A stretch of DNA of 64,000 nucleotides, taken from positions 1-64,000 of the forward strand of contig NZ_FNOB01000006.1 in NCBI RefSeq assembly GCF_900106675.1, given 5' to 3'. This DNA is from Allgaiera indica. GTDB lineage: Bacteria > Pseudomonadota > Alphaproteobacteria > Rhodobacterales > Rhodobacteraceae. Numbering within the stretch: the first letter of the stretch is position 1; every line of letters starts with the position of its first letter. The position numbers and the translations under genes were made by a program. The notes under the pieces were generated by a model. It saw only the letters and a list, made by a program, of their open reading frames with translations, searched no databases and had not been told where the DNA came from. This document shows positions 9,017-17,925 of this stretch, piece by piece.

Positions 9017-10173
9017 CACGCGGTTCCTTTCCGGATCGAGCCCACACGGGGAAATTGCGCCAGATTGCGGGCGCGCAGCACCAGCACCCACAGCACGATC
9101 GCGCCCAGTTGATGCACGCTGGCCAGATCCAGCGGCGCGGCATAGAGCGCGGTGAATATCCCCAGCGTCATCTGCACCAGCGCCCAGCCGGCGACGGCCG
9201 TGAAGGCGAAGCGCACCGAGCCATGCGCCGAGCGCCGCGCGACGAAGGCCGAGACCAGCGCCAGGGTGACCAGCGCGTAGGCCCAGATGCGGTGATCGAA
9301 CTGCACCAGGCCGGCGTTCTCGAAGAACGCCAGATACCACGGCCCATTCGCCACCTGGAAGGCATCGGCGGGGAAGAAGCGGCCGTTCATGTCGGGCCAG
9401 GTCGGAAAGTAGCGCCCCGCGTCGATCCCCGCCGTCAGCGCGCCAAGGACCAGCTGCACGAAGACCATGCCGACCAGAACCGAGCCCAGGGTCATCATCC
9501 TCTGGTCACGGGCGCGCCGGGCCTGGATCAGCTCGGCCTCCTTGCGGCCCAGAAGGAAGATGTACCAGGCCGAGAAGCCTAGGATGATGAAGGCAAGGCC
9601 CAGATGCGTCGCCAGCCGGTACGACGCCACGGTGATCATCCGCCCGTGCAGCCCCGAAGACACCATCCACCAGCCGATCAGGCCCTGAAGCCCGCCCAGG
9701 AAACCCAGCCACAGCAGCCGCGAGGTATAGCCCGGCGGGATCCGCTTCGTCAGCCAGAAGAACAGAAAGCCGATGCCCCAGACCATGCCCACCATGCGGC
9801 CCAGGTTTCGATGCGACCATTCCCACCAGAAGATCACCTTGAACTGCGACAGCTCCATCCCGTGGTTGAGGATCTTGTACTGCGGCGAAAGCTTGTAAAG
9901 ATCGAACTGGTGCATCCAGTCGGCCGTGGTCAGCGGCGGCAGCGCCCCCATGATCGGGTTCCATTGGGTGATCGACAGGCCCGAATCCGTCAGCCGCGTC
10001 AGCCCTCCCACCGCGACCATCGCCGCGACCATGGCAAAGATCACCATCAGCCAGATGCGGATCGCGCGGCGCGCGCCCTTGGGCCGGCCGCCCTCGATCA
10101 TGCCACCCCTGGGGGTGCGGCGCTGCGCGGCACCTTCGCCGACTTCCTCGAAAATGCTGCGGTTTCCGGCCAT
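9016..10173 (-). CDS. ctaA: Heme A synthase (COX15/CtaA)
   Basis: Integral membrane protein, 385 residues, that oxidises the C8 methyl of heme O to make heme A for aa3-type cytochrome oxidase. The alphaproteobacterial/mitochondrial COX15 type is recognised by GGLTRLTDSGLSITQWNPIMGALPP, FWWEWSHRNLGRMVG and FDHRIWAY. It has about eight membrane helices, and histidines in EWSHR, ATHLG, FDHR and VHQLG are the expected heme ligands. The start at 10173 has GGAGG seven bases upstream and sits 10 codons inside a longer frame. It is followed directly by the M32 peptidase. No cytochrome oxidase genes are in the window. Confidence 0.95.
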   Translation of the reverse strand: MAGNRSIFEEVGEGAAQRRTPRGGMIEGGRPKGARRAIRIWLMVIFAMVAAMVAVGGLTRLTDSGLSITQWNPIMGALPPLTTADWMHQFDLYKLSPQYKILNHGMELSQFKVIFWWEWSHRNLGRMVGMVWGIGFLFFWLTKRIPPGYTSRLLWLGFLGGLQGLIGWWMVSSGLHGRMITVASYRLATHLGLAFIILGFSAWYIFLLGRKEAELIQARRARDQRMMTLGSVLVGMVFVQLVLGALTAGIDAGRYFPTWPDMNGRFFPADAFQVANGPWYLAFFENAGLVQFDHRIWAYALVTLALVSAFVARRSAHGSVRFAFTAVAGWALVQMTLGIFTALYAAPLDLASVHQLGAIVLWVLVLRARNLAQFPRVGSIRKGTA

Positions 10174-10243
10174 GCCGCCCCTCCGTCTAAAGCGCACGGA
10201 CACTATTGCCTGCGCGACCGGCCCGCAAGCCCGCGAATGCGCG

Positions 10244-10978
10244 CTATCGGCCGCCCTGCCCCGGCAGCCGTCGCAGGATCTGGCGCAGCATCCCGTGCAG
10301 CATCTGCACGTCGGCGCGCGTCAGATCCAGCCGCGCCCACATGTTGCGCAGGTTGACCCGCATCCCCGGCGCCTTCTCGGGCGGGAAGAAATAACCCGCG
10401 TCCTCCAGCGCCGCCTCGAACCGGTCGCCCAGCTTCTCGATCTCGACGGCTTCGGCGAAATCGGTCCCCGCCAGGCCCCGCGCCGCATCCGGCACCGCGC
10501 CCTGGCGGGCCAGTTCATAAGCCACCAGCAGCACGCATTGCCCGAGGTTGAGCGACGGAAATTCCGGGTTCACCGGCACCGTGATGATCGCGTTCGCCAG
10601 CGCCACGTCCTCGTTCTCCAGCCCGGCACGTTCGGGGCCGAACATCAGGCCGATGCGCTTGCCCTCGGCCATCAACGCGCGGGCCTCGGCCATCGCGGCC
10701 TCGGGGCTGAGAACCGGCTTCGTCAGCCCCCGCGCCCGCGCCGTGGTGGCATAGACATAATGGCAATCGGCGATCGCGCCGGCCACGTCGTCATGCAGGC
10801 TGGCCGCGTCCAGCACCCGCCCGGCGCCCGACGCCATCGCGCCGGCCTTGGGGTTGGGCCAGCCGTCGCGCGGGCTGACCAGGCGCATCCGCTCCTGCCC
10901 GAAATTGAGCATCGCGCGGGCGGCGGCGCCGATGTTCTCGCCCATCTGCGGGCGCACGAGGATGAAGGCAGGTTGCAC
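10244..10978 (-). CDS. trmJ: tRNA (cytidine/uridine-2'-O)-methyltransferase TrmJ
   Basis: SPOUT-class methyltransferase, 244 residues, expected to methylate the ribose of nucleotide 32 in the tRNA anticodon loop using S-adenosylmethionine. Seen: ILVRPQMGENIGAAARAMLNFG at the N-terminus, GLMFGPERAGLENEDVALANAIITVPVNPEFPSLNLGQCVLLVAYE (the knotted SAM-binding core) and a helical C-terminal tail. The start is GTG (10978) with GGAGGGG 11 bases upstream. It follows uvrD/pcrA on the same strand with a gap of about 70 bp. Confidence 0.92.
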   Translation of the reverse strand: MQPAFILVRPQMGENIGAAARAMLNFGQERMRLVSPRDGWPNPKAGAMASGAGRVLDAASLHDDVAGAIADCHYVYATTARARGLTKPVLSPEAAMAEARALMAEGKRIGLMFGPERAGLENEDVALANAIITVPVNPEFPSLNLGQCVLLVAYELARQGAVPDAARGLAGTDFAEAVEIEKLGDRFEAALEDAGYFFPPEKAPGMRVNLRNMWARLDLTRADVQMLHGMLRQILRRLPGQGGR

Positions 10979-11047
10979 GGGTGTCTGGGCCCCTCCGGTC
11001 GGTTCGCGCCCTGTTACGCCGCGACGGGCGGGGGCGCAACCGCTGGC

Positions 11048-13402
11048 TCAGAAGGGGATGTCGGCCGCGCTGTCCGCCGAGGTCACGAAACGCGCGACGA
11101 TCTTCTTCGGCCCGGCCTTCTCGAACGCGATGTCGAGCTTGTCGCCGTCGATCGCCGTCACCGCGCCATAGCCGAACTTCTGGTGGAACACCCGGTCGCC
11201 CAGGCCGAAGGCGGTGCCCTCGATCACCGTCCCGCGCGCCGCCGGCGCCGCGGGGCGCGCCCCGCCCTGCGCCTGCATCCGCTTCCAGCCGGGGGAGTTG
11301 TAGACATCGGCCCGCGCCGCGCGGCTCTCGATCGTCGATTCGGCCACCGGTGCCGCCGCCCCGAACCCGCCGCCATAAAGGCCCGGCGGAGTCAGCACAT
11401 CCACATGCTCCTCTGGCAGTTCGTCGACGAAGCGCGAAGGCAGTTGCGATTGCCACTGACCATAGACCCGGCGATTGGCGGCGAAGGAGATGGTGCACAG
11501 CTCCTTCGCCCGGGTGATGCCGACATAGGCCAGACGCCGCTCTTCCTCCAGACCCTTCTTGCCGCTCTCGTCCATCGAACGCTGCGAAGGAAACAGCCCC
11601 TCTTCCCAGCCCGGCAGGAAGATTGCGGGAAACTCCAGCCCCTTCGCGCCATGCAGCGTCATGATCGAGACCTTCTCCTCGGTCTCTCCCGAATCGTTGT
11701 CCATGATCAGCGCGACATGTTCCAGGAACCCTTGCAGATTGTCGAAGCTTTCCAAGGCTTTGACCAGTTCCTTGAGGTTCTCCAGCCGGCCCGGCGCCTC
11801 GGGCGTCTTGTCGGCCTGCCACATCGCGGTATAGCCGCTCTCATCCAGAATGGTCTCGGCCAGTTCGATGTGATTGTCGCCCCGCGCCACCGCGGCGTGC
11901 CAGCGATCCATCCCCTCGATGAAGGCGCGCAACTGCCCCGCGCCCTTGCCGCTGACCCCGCCCTCGGCCAGCAGGACACGCGCCCCTTCCAGCAGGTTCA
12001 ACCCATGCGCGCGCGCCGTGGCCTGGATCTTCTGCTGCGCCTTGTCGCCCAGGCCGCGCTTGGGGGTGTTGACGACGCGCTCGAAGGCAAGGTCGTCGTC
12101 GGGGCTGACGGCAAGGCGGAAATAGGCCATCGCATCGCGGATCTCCAGCCGCTCATAGAAGCGCGGGCCGCCGATCACCCGATAGGGCAACCCGATGGTC
12201 AGGAAGCGGTCTTCAAAAGCCCGCATCTGATGGCTGGCCCGAACGAGAATTGCCATATCGTCCAGAGACTTAGGCGGCGAACCTCGACCGCCGCGCTGCA
12301 GCGCCTCGATCTCCTCGCCGATCCAGCGCGCCTCTTCCTCGCCGTCCCAATGACCGATCAGGCGCAGCTTCTCGCCGCCCTCGGCCTCAGTCCAGAGCGT
12401 CTTGCCCAGCCGCCCCTCATTGCCCGCGATCACACCCGACGCGGCCCCCAGGATATGCCCGGTCGAGCGGTAGTTCTGCTCCAGCCGGACCACCTTGGCA
12501 CCGGGGAAATCCTTCTCGAACCGCAGGATATTACCCACTTCCGCACCGCGCCAGCCATAGATCGACTGATCGTCATCGCCCACGCAGCAGATGTTGTGAT
12601 GCGCCTGCGCCAAGAGCCGCAGCCACAGATATTGCGCGACGTTGGTATCCTGGTATTCGTCCACCAGGATGTAGCGGAACCAACGTTGATATTGCTCCAG
12701 AACATCCTGATGTTTCTGGAAAATCGTCAGAACATGCAGCAGAAGGTCACCAAAATCGGCGGCGTTCAGATCCAGCAGTCGCTGCTGGTAGGCCGCATAA
12801 AGTTCGGTCCCCAAGCTATTGAAAGCACTCGCTTCCGATGCCGGCACCCTGTCTGGCGTCAGGGCACGGTTCTTCCACGCATCAATTAACCCCGCCAACT
12901 GCCTGGAGGGCCAGCGTTTTTCGTCGATACTGGCGGCCGCGATCACCTGCTTCATCAGCCGGATCTGATCGTCGGTATCGAGGATGGTGAAGTTCGACTT
13001 CAGCCCCACCAGCTCGGCGTGGCGGCGCAGGATCTTCACGCTGATCGCATGAAAGGTGCCCAGCCAGGGCACCCCCTCCACGGTCTCGCCCATCAGGCGG
13101 CCGACGCGCTCCTTCATCTCGCGCGCGGCCTTGTTGGTGAAGGTGACGGCGAGAATCTCATTGGGCAGCGCCCGCCCGGTCATCAGCAGATGCGCGATCC
13201 GCGCGGTCAGCGCGCGGGTCTTGCCCGTGCCGGCCCCAGCGAGCATCAGCACCGGCCCGTCCAGCGCCTCGACCGCCGCGCGCTGCGCCGGGTTCAGCCC
13301 ATCCAGATAGGGCGCCGGCCGCGCCGCCATCGCGCGCCGCGACAGCGGCACCCGCGGAACCGCCGTGGCCTCGAATGCGTCATCTTCGTCGAAACTGCTC
13401 AT
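11048..13402 (-). CDS. uvrD: UvrD/PcrA-type ATP-dependent DNA helicase
   Basis: Superfamily 1A 3'-5' DNA helicase, 784 residues, acting in nucleotide-excision and mismatch repair and in clearing replication blocks. Motifs in order: Walker A GAGTGKT (56-62), TFTNKAAREMKERV, DEYQDTN (Walker B), GDDDQSIYGWRGA, QNYRSTG, VSIMTLHGAKGLEF and YVGITRAKE. The C-terminal tail has the Tudor-like RNA-polymerase-contact element GDRVFHQKFGYGAVTAI found in PcrA/UvrD. An acidic N-terminal extension of about 30 residues precedes the helicase core. It stands upstream of trmJ, and its 5' side faces pyc across a 371-bp intergenic region. Confidence 0.95.
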   Translation of the reverse strand: MSSFDEDDAFEATAVPRVPLSRRAMAARPAPYLDGLNPAQRAAVEALDGPVLMLAGAGTGKTRALTARIAHLLMTGRALPNEILAVTFTNKAAREMKERVGRLMGETVEGVPWLGTFHAISVKILRRHAELVGLKSNFTILDTDDQIRLMKQVIAAASIDEKRWPSRQLAGLIDAWKNRALTPDRVPASEASAFNSLGTELYAAYQQRLLDLNAADFGDLLLHVLTIFQKHQDVLEQYQRWFRYILVDEYQDTNVAQYLWLRLLAQAHHNICCVGDDDQSIYGWRGAEVGNILRFEKDFPGAKVVRLEQNYRSTGHILGAASGVIAGNEGRLGKTLWTEAEGGEKLRLIGHWDGEEEARWIGEEIEALQRGGRGSPPKSLDDMAILVRASHQMRAFEDRFLTIGLPYRVIGGPRFYERLEIRDAMAYFRLAVSPDDDLAFERVVNTPKRGLGDKAQQKIQATARAHGLNLLEGARVLLAEGGVSGKGAGQLRAFIEGMDRWHAAVARGDNHIELAETILDESGYTAMWQADKTPEAPGRLENLKELVKALESFDNLQGFLEHVALIMDNDSGETEEKVSIMTLHGAKGLEFPAIFLPGWEEGLFPSQRSMDESGKKGLEEERRLAYVGITRAKELCTISFAANRRVYGQWQSQLPSRFVDELPEEHVDVLTPPGLYGGGFGAAAPVAESTIESRAARADVYNSPGWKRMQAQGGARPAAPAARGTVIEGTAFGLGDRVFHQKFGYGAVTAIDGDKLDIAFEKAGPKKIVARFVTSADSAADIPF

Positions 13403-13531
13403 GGCGCGAAGATTAACGCGCTATGCCCGAAAGGAAAAGCTTTGTTCTTGAATTGTTCTGGAAGATTTTTCGCGCCTCCGCCAGAACCGCGACCGCGAGA
13501 GCGGCGCACGACATCAGCCCCCGGCTTTCGC

Positions 13532-13565
13532 ATTCACCTTGGCAAAAATACTCCACGGGGGGGCC
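13532..13565 (-). repeat. Intergenic repeat, copy 2
   Basis: Read on the minus strand this is CCCCCCCGTGGAGTATTT, then TTGCCAAGGTGAATG, matching the core of copies 1, 3 and 4. The companion element seen in copy 3 (GGGGTTTCACACCCC) also occurs here in the same relative orientation, but it is displaced to about 13637-13653 because the inverted repeat lies in between. Confidence 0.75.
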
Positions 13566-13577
13566 ATTCGTTGCGCC

Positions 13578-13637
13578 GTCGCCATTGGCGCTCGGACCAA
13601 TGGCGCATCAATGGCAACTCCGAGCGACAATGGCGAC
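13578..13637. repeat. 19-bp inverted repeat with CAATGGC motifs
   Basis: Left arm GTCGCCATTGGCGCTCGGA (13578-13596) and right arm TCCGAGCGACAATGGCGAC (13619-13637) are inverted copies with one mismatch, spaced by 22 bp. CAATGGC occurs four times in the block, three times direct and once inverted. It splits the two halves of the intergenic repeat, which suggests an inserted mini-element or a large regulatory hairpin. Confidence 0.8.
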
Positions 13638-13773
13638 GGGGTGTGAAACCCCTGGCCCCTGCGCCACCTCATGCAAAAAACTTTCGCATTTCCGTCACAG
13701 AAGCGCTGCATGCCATTGCGCCGCGGTGCAGCATCACTAAAGTGCGCGCCAAACGACCATTCGGAGGAAGCGC

Positions 13774-16700
13774 ATGGCCGAGTTCCAGAAAATCCTTGTC
13801 GCCAATCGGGGCGAAATCGCCATCCGCGTGATGCGGGCCGCAAACGAATTGGGCAAGAAGACCGTCGCGGTCTATGCCGAGGAGGACAAGCTGGGCCTCC
13901 ACCGTTTCAAGGCCGACGAGGCCTATCGGATCGGCGAGGGGCTGGGCCCGGTCGCGGCCTATCTGTCGATCCCCGAGATCATCCGCGTGGCGAAGATGTC
14001 GGGCGCCGATGCGATCCACCCAGGCTATGGCCTTCTGTCCGAGAATCCCGAATTCGTCGAGGCGGTCACTGCGGCGGGCCTGACCTTCATCGGCCCCAAG
14101 GCCGAGACGATGCGCGCGCTGGGGGACAAGGCCAGCGCCCGCAAGGTGGCGATCCAGGCCGGCGTGCCGGTGATTCCCGCGACCGAGGTCCTGGGCGACG
14201 ACATGGAGGCGATTCGCGCCGAGGCCGACACGATCGGCTATCCCTTGATGCTCAAGGCGTCCTGGGGCGGCGGCGGGCGCGGGATGCGGCCGATCATGGG
14301 GCCCAAGGAACTGGCCGACAAGGTACGCGAGGGCCGGCGCGAGGCCGAGGCCGCCTTCGGCAACGGCGAGAGCTATCTGGAGAAGATGATCCAGCGCGCG
14401 CGCCACGTCGAGGTGCAGCTTCTGGGCGACAGCCACGGCGGGCTTTACCACCTTTATGAGCGCGACTGCACCGTCCAGCGCCGCAACCAGAAGGTCGTCG
14501 AGCGCGCCCCCGCGCCCTATCTCACCGAGGAACAGCGCGCCGAGGTCTGCGCGCTGGGGCTGAAGATCGGCCAGGCGGTGGGATACCAGAACGCGGGCAC
14601 CGTCGAATTCCTGATGGATATGGACGAGGGGCAATTCTACTTCATCGAGGTGAACCCCCGCGTCCAGGTCGAACATACCGTGACCGAGGAAGTCACCGGC
14701 ATCGACATCGTGCAGGCGCAGATCAAGATCGCCGAGGGCAAGACCCTGGCCGAGGCCACCGGCACCCCCGATCAGGCGCATGTCACGCTGTCGGGCCACG
14801 CGCTGCAATGCCGGGTCACGACCGAGGATCCGCAAAACAACTTCATCCCCGATTACGGCCGCATCACCGCCTATCGCACCGCCACCGGCATGGGCATCCG
14901 GCTGGATGGTGGCACGGCTTACGCCGGCGGCGTCATCACGCGCTATTACGATTCGCTGCTGGTCAAGGTCACCGCCTGGGCGCAGACGCCGGAACAGGCG
15001 ATCGCGCGGATGGACCGGGCCTTGCGCGAATTCCGGGTACGCGGGGTCTCGACCAACATCGCCTTCGTCGAGAACCTGCTAAAGCACCCGACCTTCCTGA
15101 ACGACACCTATACGACGAAGTTCATCGACACCACGCCCGCGCTTTTCGATTTCAAGAAGCGCCGCGACCGGGCGACGAAGATCCTGACCTATCTCGCCGA
15201 CATCACGGTGAACGGCCACCCCGAGACCACCGGCCGCGCCCGCCCGGCCGAGGCCCGCGCCCCCGTGCCGCCGCAGCCCCGCAACGACAGCCCGGCCCCC
15301 GGCACCCGGACCCTGCTGGAAGAACAGGGACCGAAGGCCGTGGCCGACTGGATGCTGGCGCAGAAGAAGCTGCTGCTGACCGACACCACGATGCGCGACG
15401 CCCATCAAAGCCTGCTGGCCACGCGGATGCGCTCGATCGACATGATCAGGGTGACGCCGGCCTATGCGGCCAACCTTCCGCAGTTGTTCAGCCTGGAATG
15501 CTGGGGCGGCGCCACCTTCGATGTGGCCTATCGCTTCTTGCAGGAATGCCCCTGGCAGCGTCTGCGTGACATCCGCGCGCAGCTGCCCAACGTGATGACC
15601 CAGATGCTGTTTCGCGGCGCGAACGGCGTGGGCTACACCAATTACCCCGACAATGTGGTGGTCAGCTTCCTGAAACGCGCGGCTGCGTCCGGCGTTGATG
15701 TGTTTCGGGTCTTCGACAGCCAGAACTGGGTCGAGAACATGCGCCTGTCGATGGACGCGGTGCTGGAGACCGGCAAGCTGCTGGAAGGCACGATCTGCTA
15801 CACCGCCGATGTGCTGGATCCCGCGCGTTCGAAATACGATCTGAAATATTACCTGCGCGTGGGCCGCGAATTGCGCGATGCCGGCGCCCATGTGCTGGGG
15901 CTGAAGGACATGGCCGGGCTGATGAAGCCCGCCGCCGCAAGGGTGCTGGTCACCGCGCTGAAGGAGGAACTGGGCCTGCCGGTGCATTTCCACACCCACG
16001 ACACCTCGGGCGCCTCGGCGGCCAGCGTGATCGCCGCGGCCGAGGCCGGGGTGGACGCGGTGGATGCGGCGATGGACGCGTTTTCCGGCTCGACCTCGCA
16101 GCCCTGCCTGGGCTCGATCGTCGAGGCGCTGCGCCATACCGAACGCGACACCGGCATCGACATGGACGCCCTGCGCGAGATCAACACCTACTGGGAGAAG
16201 GTGCGCGGCCAGTATGTCGCCTTCGAAAGCGGCACCACCGCGCCCGCATCCGAGGTCTATCTGCACGAGATGCCGGGCGGGCAGTTCACCAACCTCAAGG
16301 CCCAGGCGCGCTCGATGGGGCTCGAGGACCGTTGGCACGAGGTCGCCAAGACCTATGCCGAGGTCAACCAGATGTTCGGGGACATCGTGAAGGTGACGCC
16401 GTCCTCGAAGGTGGTGGGCGACATGGCGCTGATGATGGTCAGCCAGGGGCTGACGCGGGCACAGGTCGAAGACCCGGCCGTCGAGGTCTCGTTCCCCGAT
16501 TCGGTGGTCGAGATGATGAAGGGGCTCTTGGGCCAGCCCGAGGGCGGCTGGCCCTCGGCGATCCAGAAGAAGGTGCTGAAGGGCCAGGCGCCGCTGACCG
16601 AGCGGCCCGGCAAATATGCCGAGCCGGTGGATATGGAGGCAACCCGCGCCACGCTGTCTAAGGAGCTTGACGGCTTCAGGATCGACGACGAGGATCTGAA

Positions 16701-17217
16701 CGGCTATCTGATGTATCCCAAGGTGTTCCTTGACTACATGGGGCGGCACCGGATCTATGGCCCGGTGCGCACCCTGCCGACGCATGCCTTCTTCTACGGC
16801 ATGGAACCGGGAGAGGAGATCACCGCCGAGATCGACCCCGGCAAGACGCTGGAGATCCGCCTGCAGGCGGTGGGCGAGACCCACGAGGACGGCGATGTGC
16901 GGGTGTTCTTCGAGCTGAACGGCCAGCCGCGGGTGATCCGGGTGCCCAATCGCCAGGTCAAGGGCAGCGCGGCGGCCAAGCCGAAGGCGGAGGGCGGCAA
17001 CCCCAACCATATCGGCGCGCCGATGCCGGGGGTGATCGCCAGTGTGGCGGTGGCGCCGGGGCAGAAGGTTTCGGCCGGCGACCTGATCCTGACGATCGAG
17101 GCGATGAAGATGGAAACCGGCCTGCACGCCGACCGCGATGCGGTGGTGGCGGCGGTGCATGTGACGCCCGGGGCGCAGGTGGATGCGAAGGACCTGCTGG
17201 TGGAGTTGGATGGCTGA
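13774..17217 (+). CDS. pyc: Pyruvate carboxylase
   Basis: Cytoplasmic biotin enzyme, 1147 residues, the usual full length, making oxaloacetate from pyruvate and bicarbonate with ATP. Domains in order: biotin carboxylase (KILVANRGEIAIRV, the glycine-rich loop GGGGRGM, EVNPRVQVEHTVTE), carboxyltransferase (LLTDTTMRDAHQSLLATR, THDTSGASAAS) and a C-terminal biotin carrier domain with EAMKMETG, whose second lysine-type position is biotinylated. No domain is broken. The gene stands alone between the uvrD intergenic region and copy 3 of the repeat, facing the 3' end of soxD. Confidence 0.97.
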   Translation: MAEFQKILVANRGEIAIRVMRAANELGKKTVAVYAEEDKLGLHRFKADEAYRIGEGLGPVAAYLSIPEIIRVAKMSGADAIHPGYGLLSENPEFVEAVTAAGLTFIGPKAETMRALGDKASARKVAIQAGVPVIPATEVLGDDMEAIRAEADTIGYPLMLKASWGGGGRGMRPIMGPKELADKVREGRREAEAAFGNGESYLEKMIQRARHVEVQLLGDSHGGLYHLYERDCTVQRRNQKVVERAPAPYLTEEQRAEVCALGLKIGQAVGYQNAGTVEFLMDMDEGQFYFIEVNPRVQVEHTVTEEVTGIDIVQAQIKIAEGKTLAEATGTPDQAHVTLSGHALQCRVTTEDPQNNFIPDYGRITAYRTATGMGIRLDGGTAYAGGVITRYYDSLLVKVTAWAQTPEQAIARMDRALREFRVRGVSTNIAFVENLLKHPTFLNDTYTTKFIDTTPALFDFKKRRDRATKILTYLADITVNGHPETTGRARPAEARAPVPPQPRNDSPAPGTRTLLEEQGPKAVADWMLAQKKLLLTDTTMRDAHQSLLATRMRSIDMIRVTPAYAANLPQLFSLECWGGATFDVAYRFLQECPWQRLRDIRAQLPNVMTQMLFRGANGVGYTNYPDNVVVSFLKRAAASGVDVFRVFDSQNWVENMRLSMDAVLETGKLLEGTICYTADVLDPARSKYDLKYYLRVGRELRDAGAHVLGLKDMAGLMKPAAARVLVTALKEELGLPVHFHTHDTSGASAASVIAAAEAGVDAVDAAMDAFSGSTSQPCLGSIVEALRHTERDTGIDMDALREINTYWEKVRGQYVAFESGTTAPASEVYLHEMPGGQFTNLKAQARSMGLEDRWHEVAKTYAEVNQMFGDIVKVTPSSKVVGDMALMMVSQGLTRAQVEDPAVEVSFPDSVVEMMKGLLGQPEGGWPSAIQKKVLKGQAPLTERPGKYAEPVDMEATRATLSKELDGFRIDDEDLNGYLMYPKVFLDYMGRHRIYGPVRTLPTHAFFYGMEPGEEITAEIDPGKTLEIRLQAVGETHEDGDVRVFFELNGQPRVIRVPNRQVKGSAAAKPKAEGGNPNHIGAPMPGVIASVAVAPGQKVSAGDLILTIEAMKMETGLHADRDAVVAAVHVTPGAQVDAKDLLVELDG

Positions 17218-17225
17218 GGGTGGCG

Positions 17226-17280
17226 CCGGGGGTTTCACACCCCCGGACCCCCGTGGAGTATTTTCGCCAAGATGAAGGGA
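17226..17280 (+). repeat. Intergenic repeat, copy 3 (pyc-soxD junction)
   Basis: The most complete copy: a GGGGGTTTCACACCCCC hairpin, then GGACCCCCGTGGAGTATT and TTCGCCAAGATGAAGGG. It lies between the convergent 3' ends of pyc and soxD, and its hairpin may end transcription from pyc. Confidence 0.75.
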
Positions 17281-17304
17281 AAGGGCTGCCGCCGCCGGGG
17301 GCGT

Positions 17305-17925
17305 CTAGTTTGCGTCGTCCGGGGTCACGTCGGGGCTGGCGCGCGCGGTGATCCGGGGGGCGGTGCGGCAATCCTGGCGGCAGGGCGGGGCGCGAAATAG
17401 CGGGTCTTCCGCCGTCGCGCGGTCGTCGGGGCGGAAGCCGTCCGCGTTGGGCAGGCGTATGGTGGTGAAATTCTGCCGCGTCAGGGTGAAATCCGCGGGC
17501 ACCAGATCGTTGAGGTTCAGGATATAAGCGGTCAGCGCATAGACCTGATCATCGGTCAGCGACTGGCCCTGATAGGCGGGCATGGCGCGGCGGGTATAGT
17601 CGAAAAGCGTCGACAGATGCGGCCAGAACGAGCCCACCGTCTTGGTCGGGCGGTCGGCCTTGAGCGTGCCCTGCCCGCCGGAAAGCGCCGGGTAGCGGCC
17701 CAAACCTTCTCCGAAATCGCCGTGGCAGGCGGCGCAGGCCTCGGCGTAGAGCGCCTCTCCGTCGGTCACGCTGCCCTGGCCGGGCGGCAGGCCCGCGCCG
17801 TCGGGGCGGATGTCGATGTTCCAGGCGGCGATCTCGGCGCGCAGCGCCGCGCGGCCCACCGGCCCCGCCGCAGCCGGCGGCGCGGCCAGGAGCACGAGGA
17901 GCGCCAGCCTAGCCCAGCTCGACAT
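17305..17925 (-). CDS. soxD: Sulfane dehydrogenase cytochrome subunit SoxD, short one-heme form
   Basis: Periplasmic c-type cytochrome, 206 residues, predicted electron acceptor for SoxC. A signal peptide (LLVLLAAPPAAA, cleavage near 20) precedes a domain matching the N-terminal half of SoxD: AAWNIDIRPDGAGLPPGQGSV, the heme site CAACH (C64, C67, H68), and TVGSFWPHLSTLFDYTRRAMP with the likely methionine ligand. SoxD of Paracoccus is about 380 residues with a second heme domain. Here the protein stops just after the linker (CRQDCRTAPRITARA), and no second CxxCH lies in the 87 bp before pyc. The start overlaps soxC by 17 nt. The end looks natural rather than frameshifted. Confidence 0.85.
   Translation of the reverse strand: MSSWARLALLVLLAAPPAAAGPVGRAALRAEIAAWNIDIRPDGAGLPPGQGSVTDGEALYAEACAACHGDFGEGLGRYPALSGGQGTLKADRPTKTVGSFWPHLSTLFDYTRRAMPAYQGQSLTDDQVYALTAYILNLNDLVPADFTLTRQNFTTIRLPNADGFRPDDRATAEDPLFRAPPCRQDCRTAPRITARASPDVTPDDAN

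Larger units (their letters stand above)
13403..13773. other. 371-bp intergenic region between uvrD and pyc
   Basis: Separates the divergent uvrD and pyc genes. It holds an inverted copy of the intergenic repeat (13532-13565), a 19-bp inverted repeat (13578-13637) and a GCTGCA...TGCAGC stem near 13706-13733. The pyc ribosome-binding site is a GGAGG-like sequence just before 13774. No credible small gene was seen, although open frames cross it. Confidence 0.6.

Noticed and set aside
9926-12889. A 987-codon plus-strand open frame
   Set aside because: It runs antisense through ctaA, trmJ and uvrD, is rich in Arg/His/Gln/Pro, lacks any motif and reflects high G+C at codon position three of the real genes.
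15079-17238. A 719-codon minus-strand open frame
   Set aside because: Antisense to pyruvate carboxylase and His/Arg/Gln rich with no domain; pyc is intact on the plus strand.
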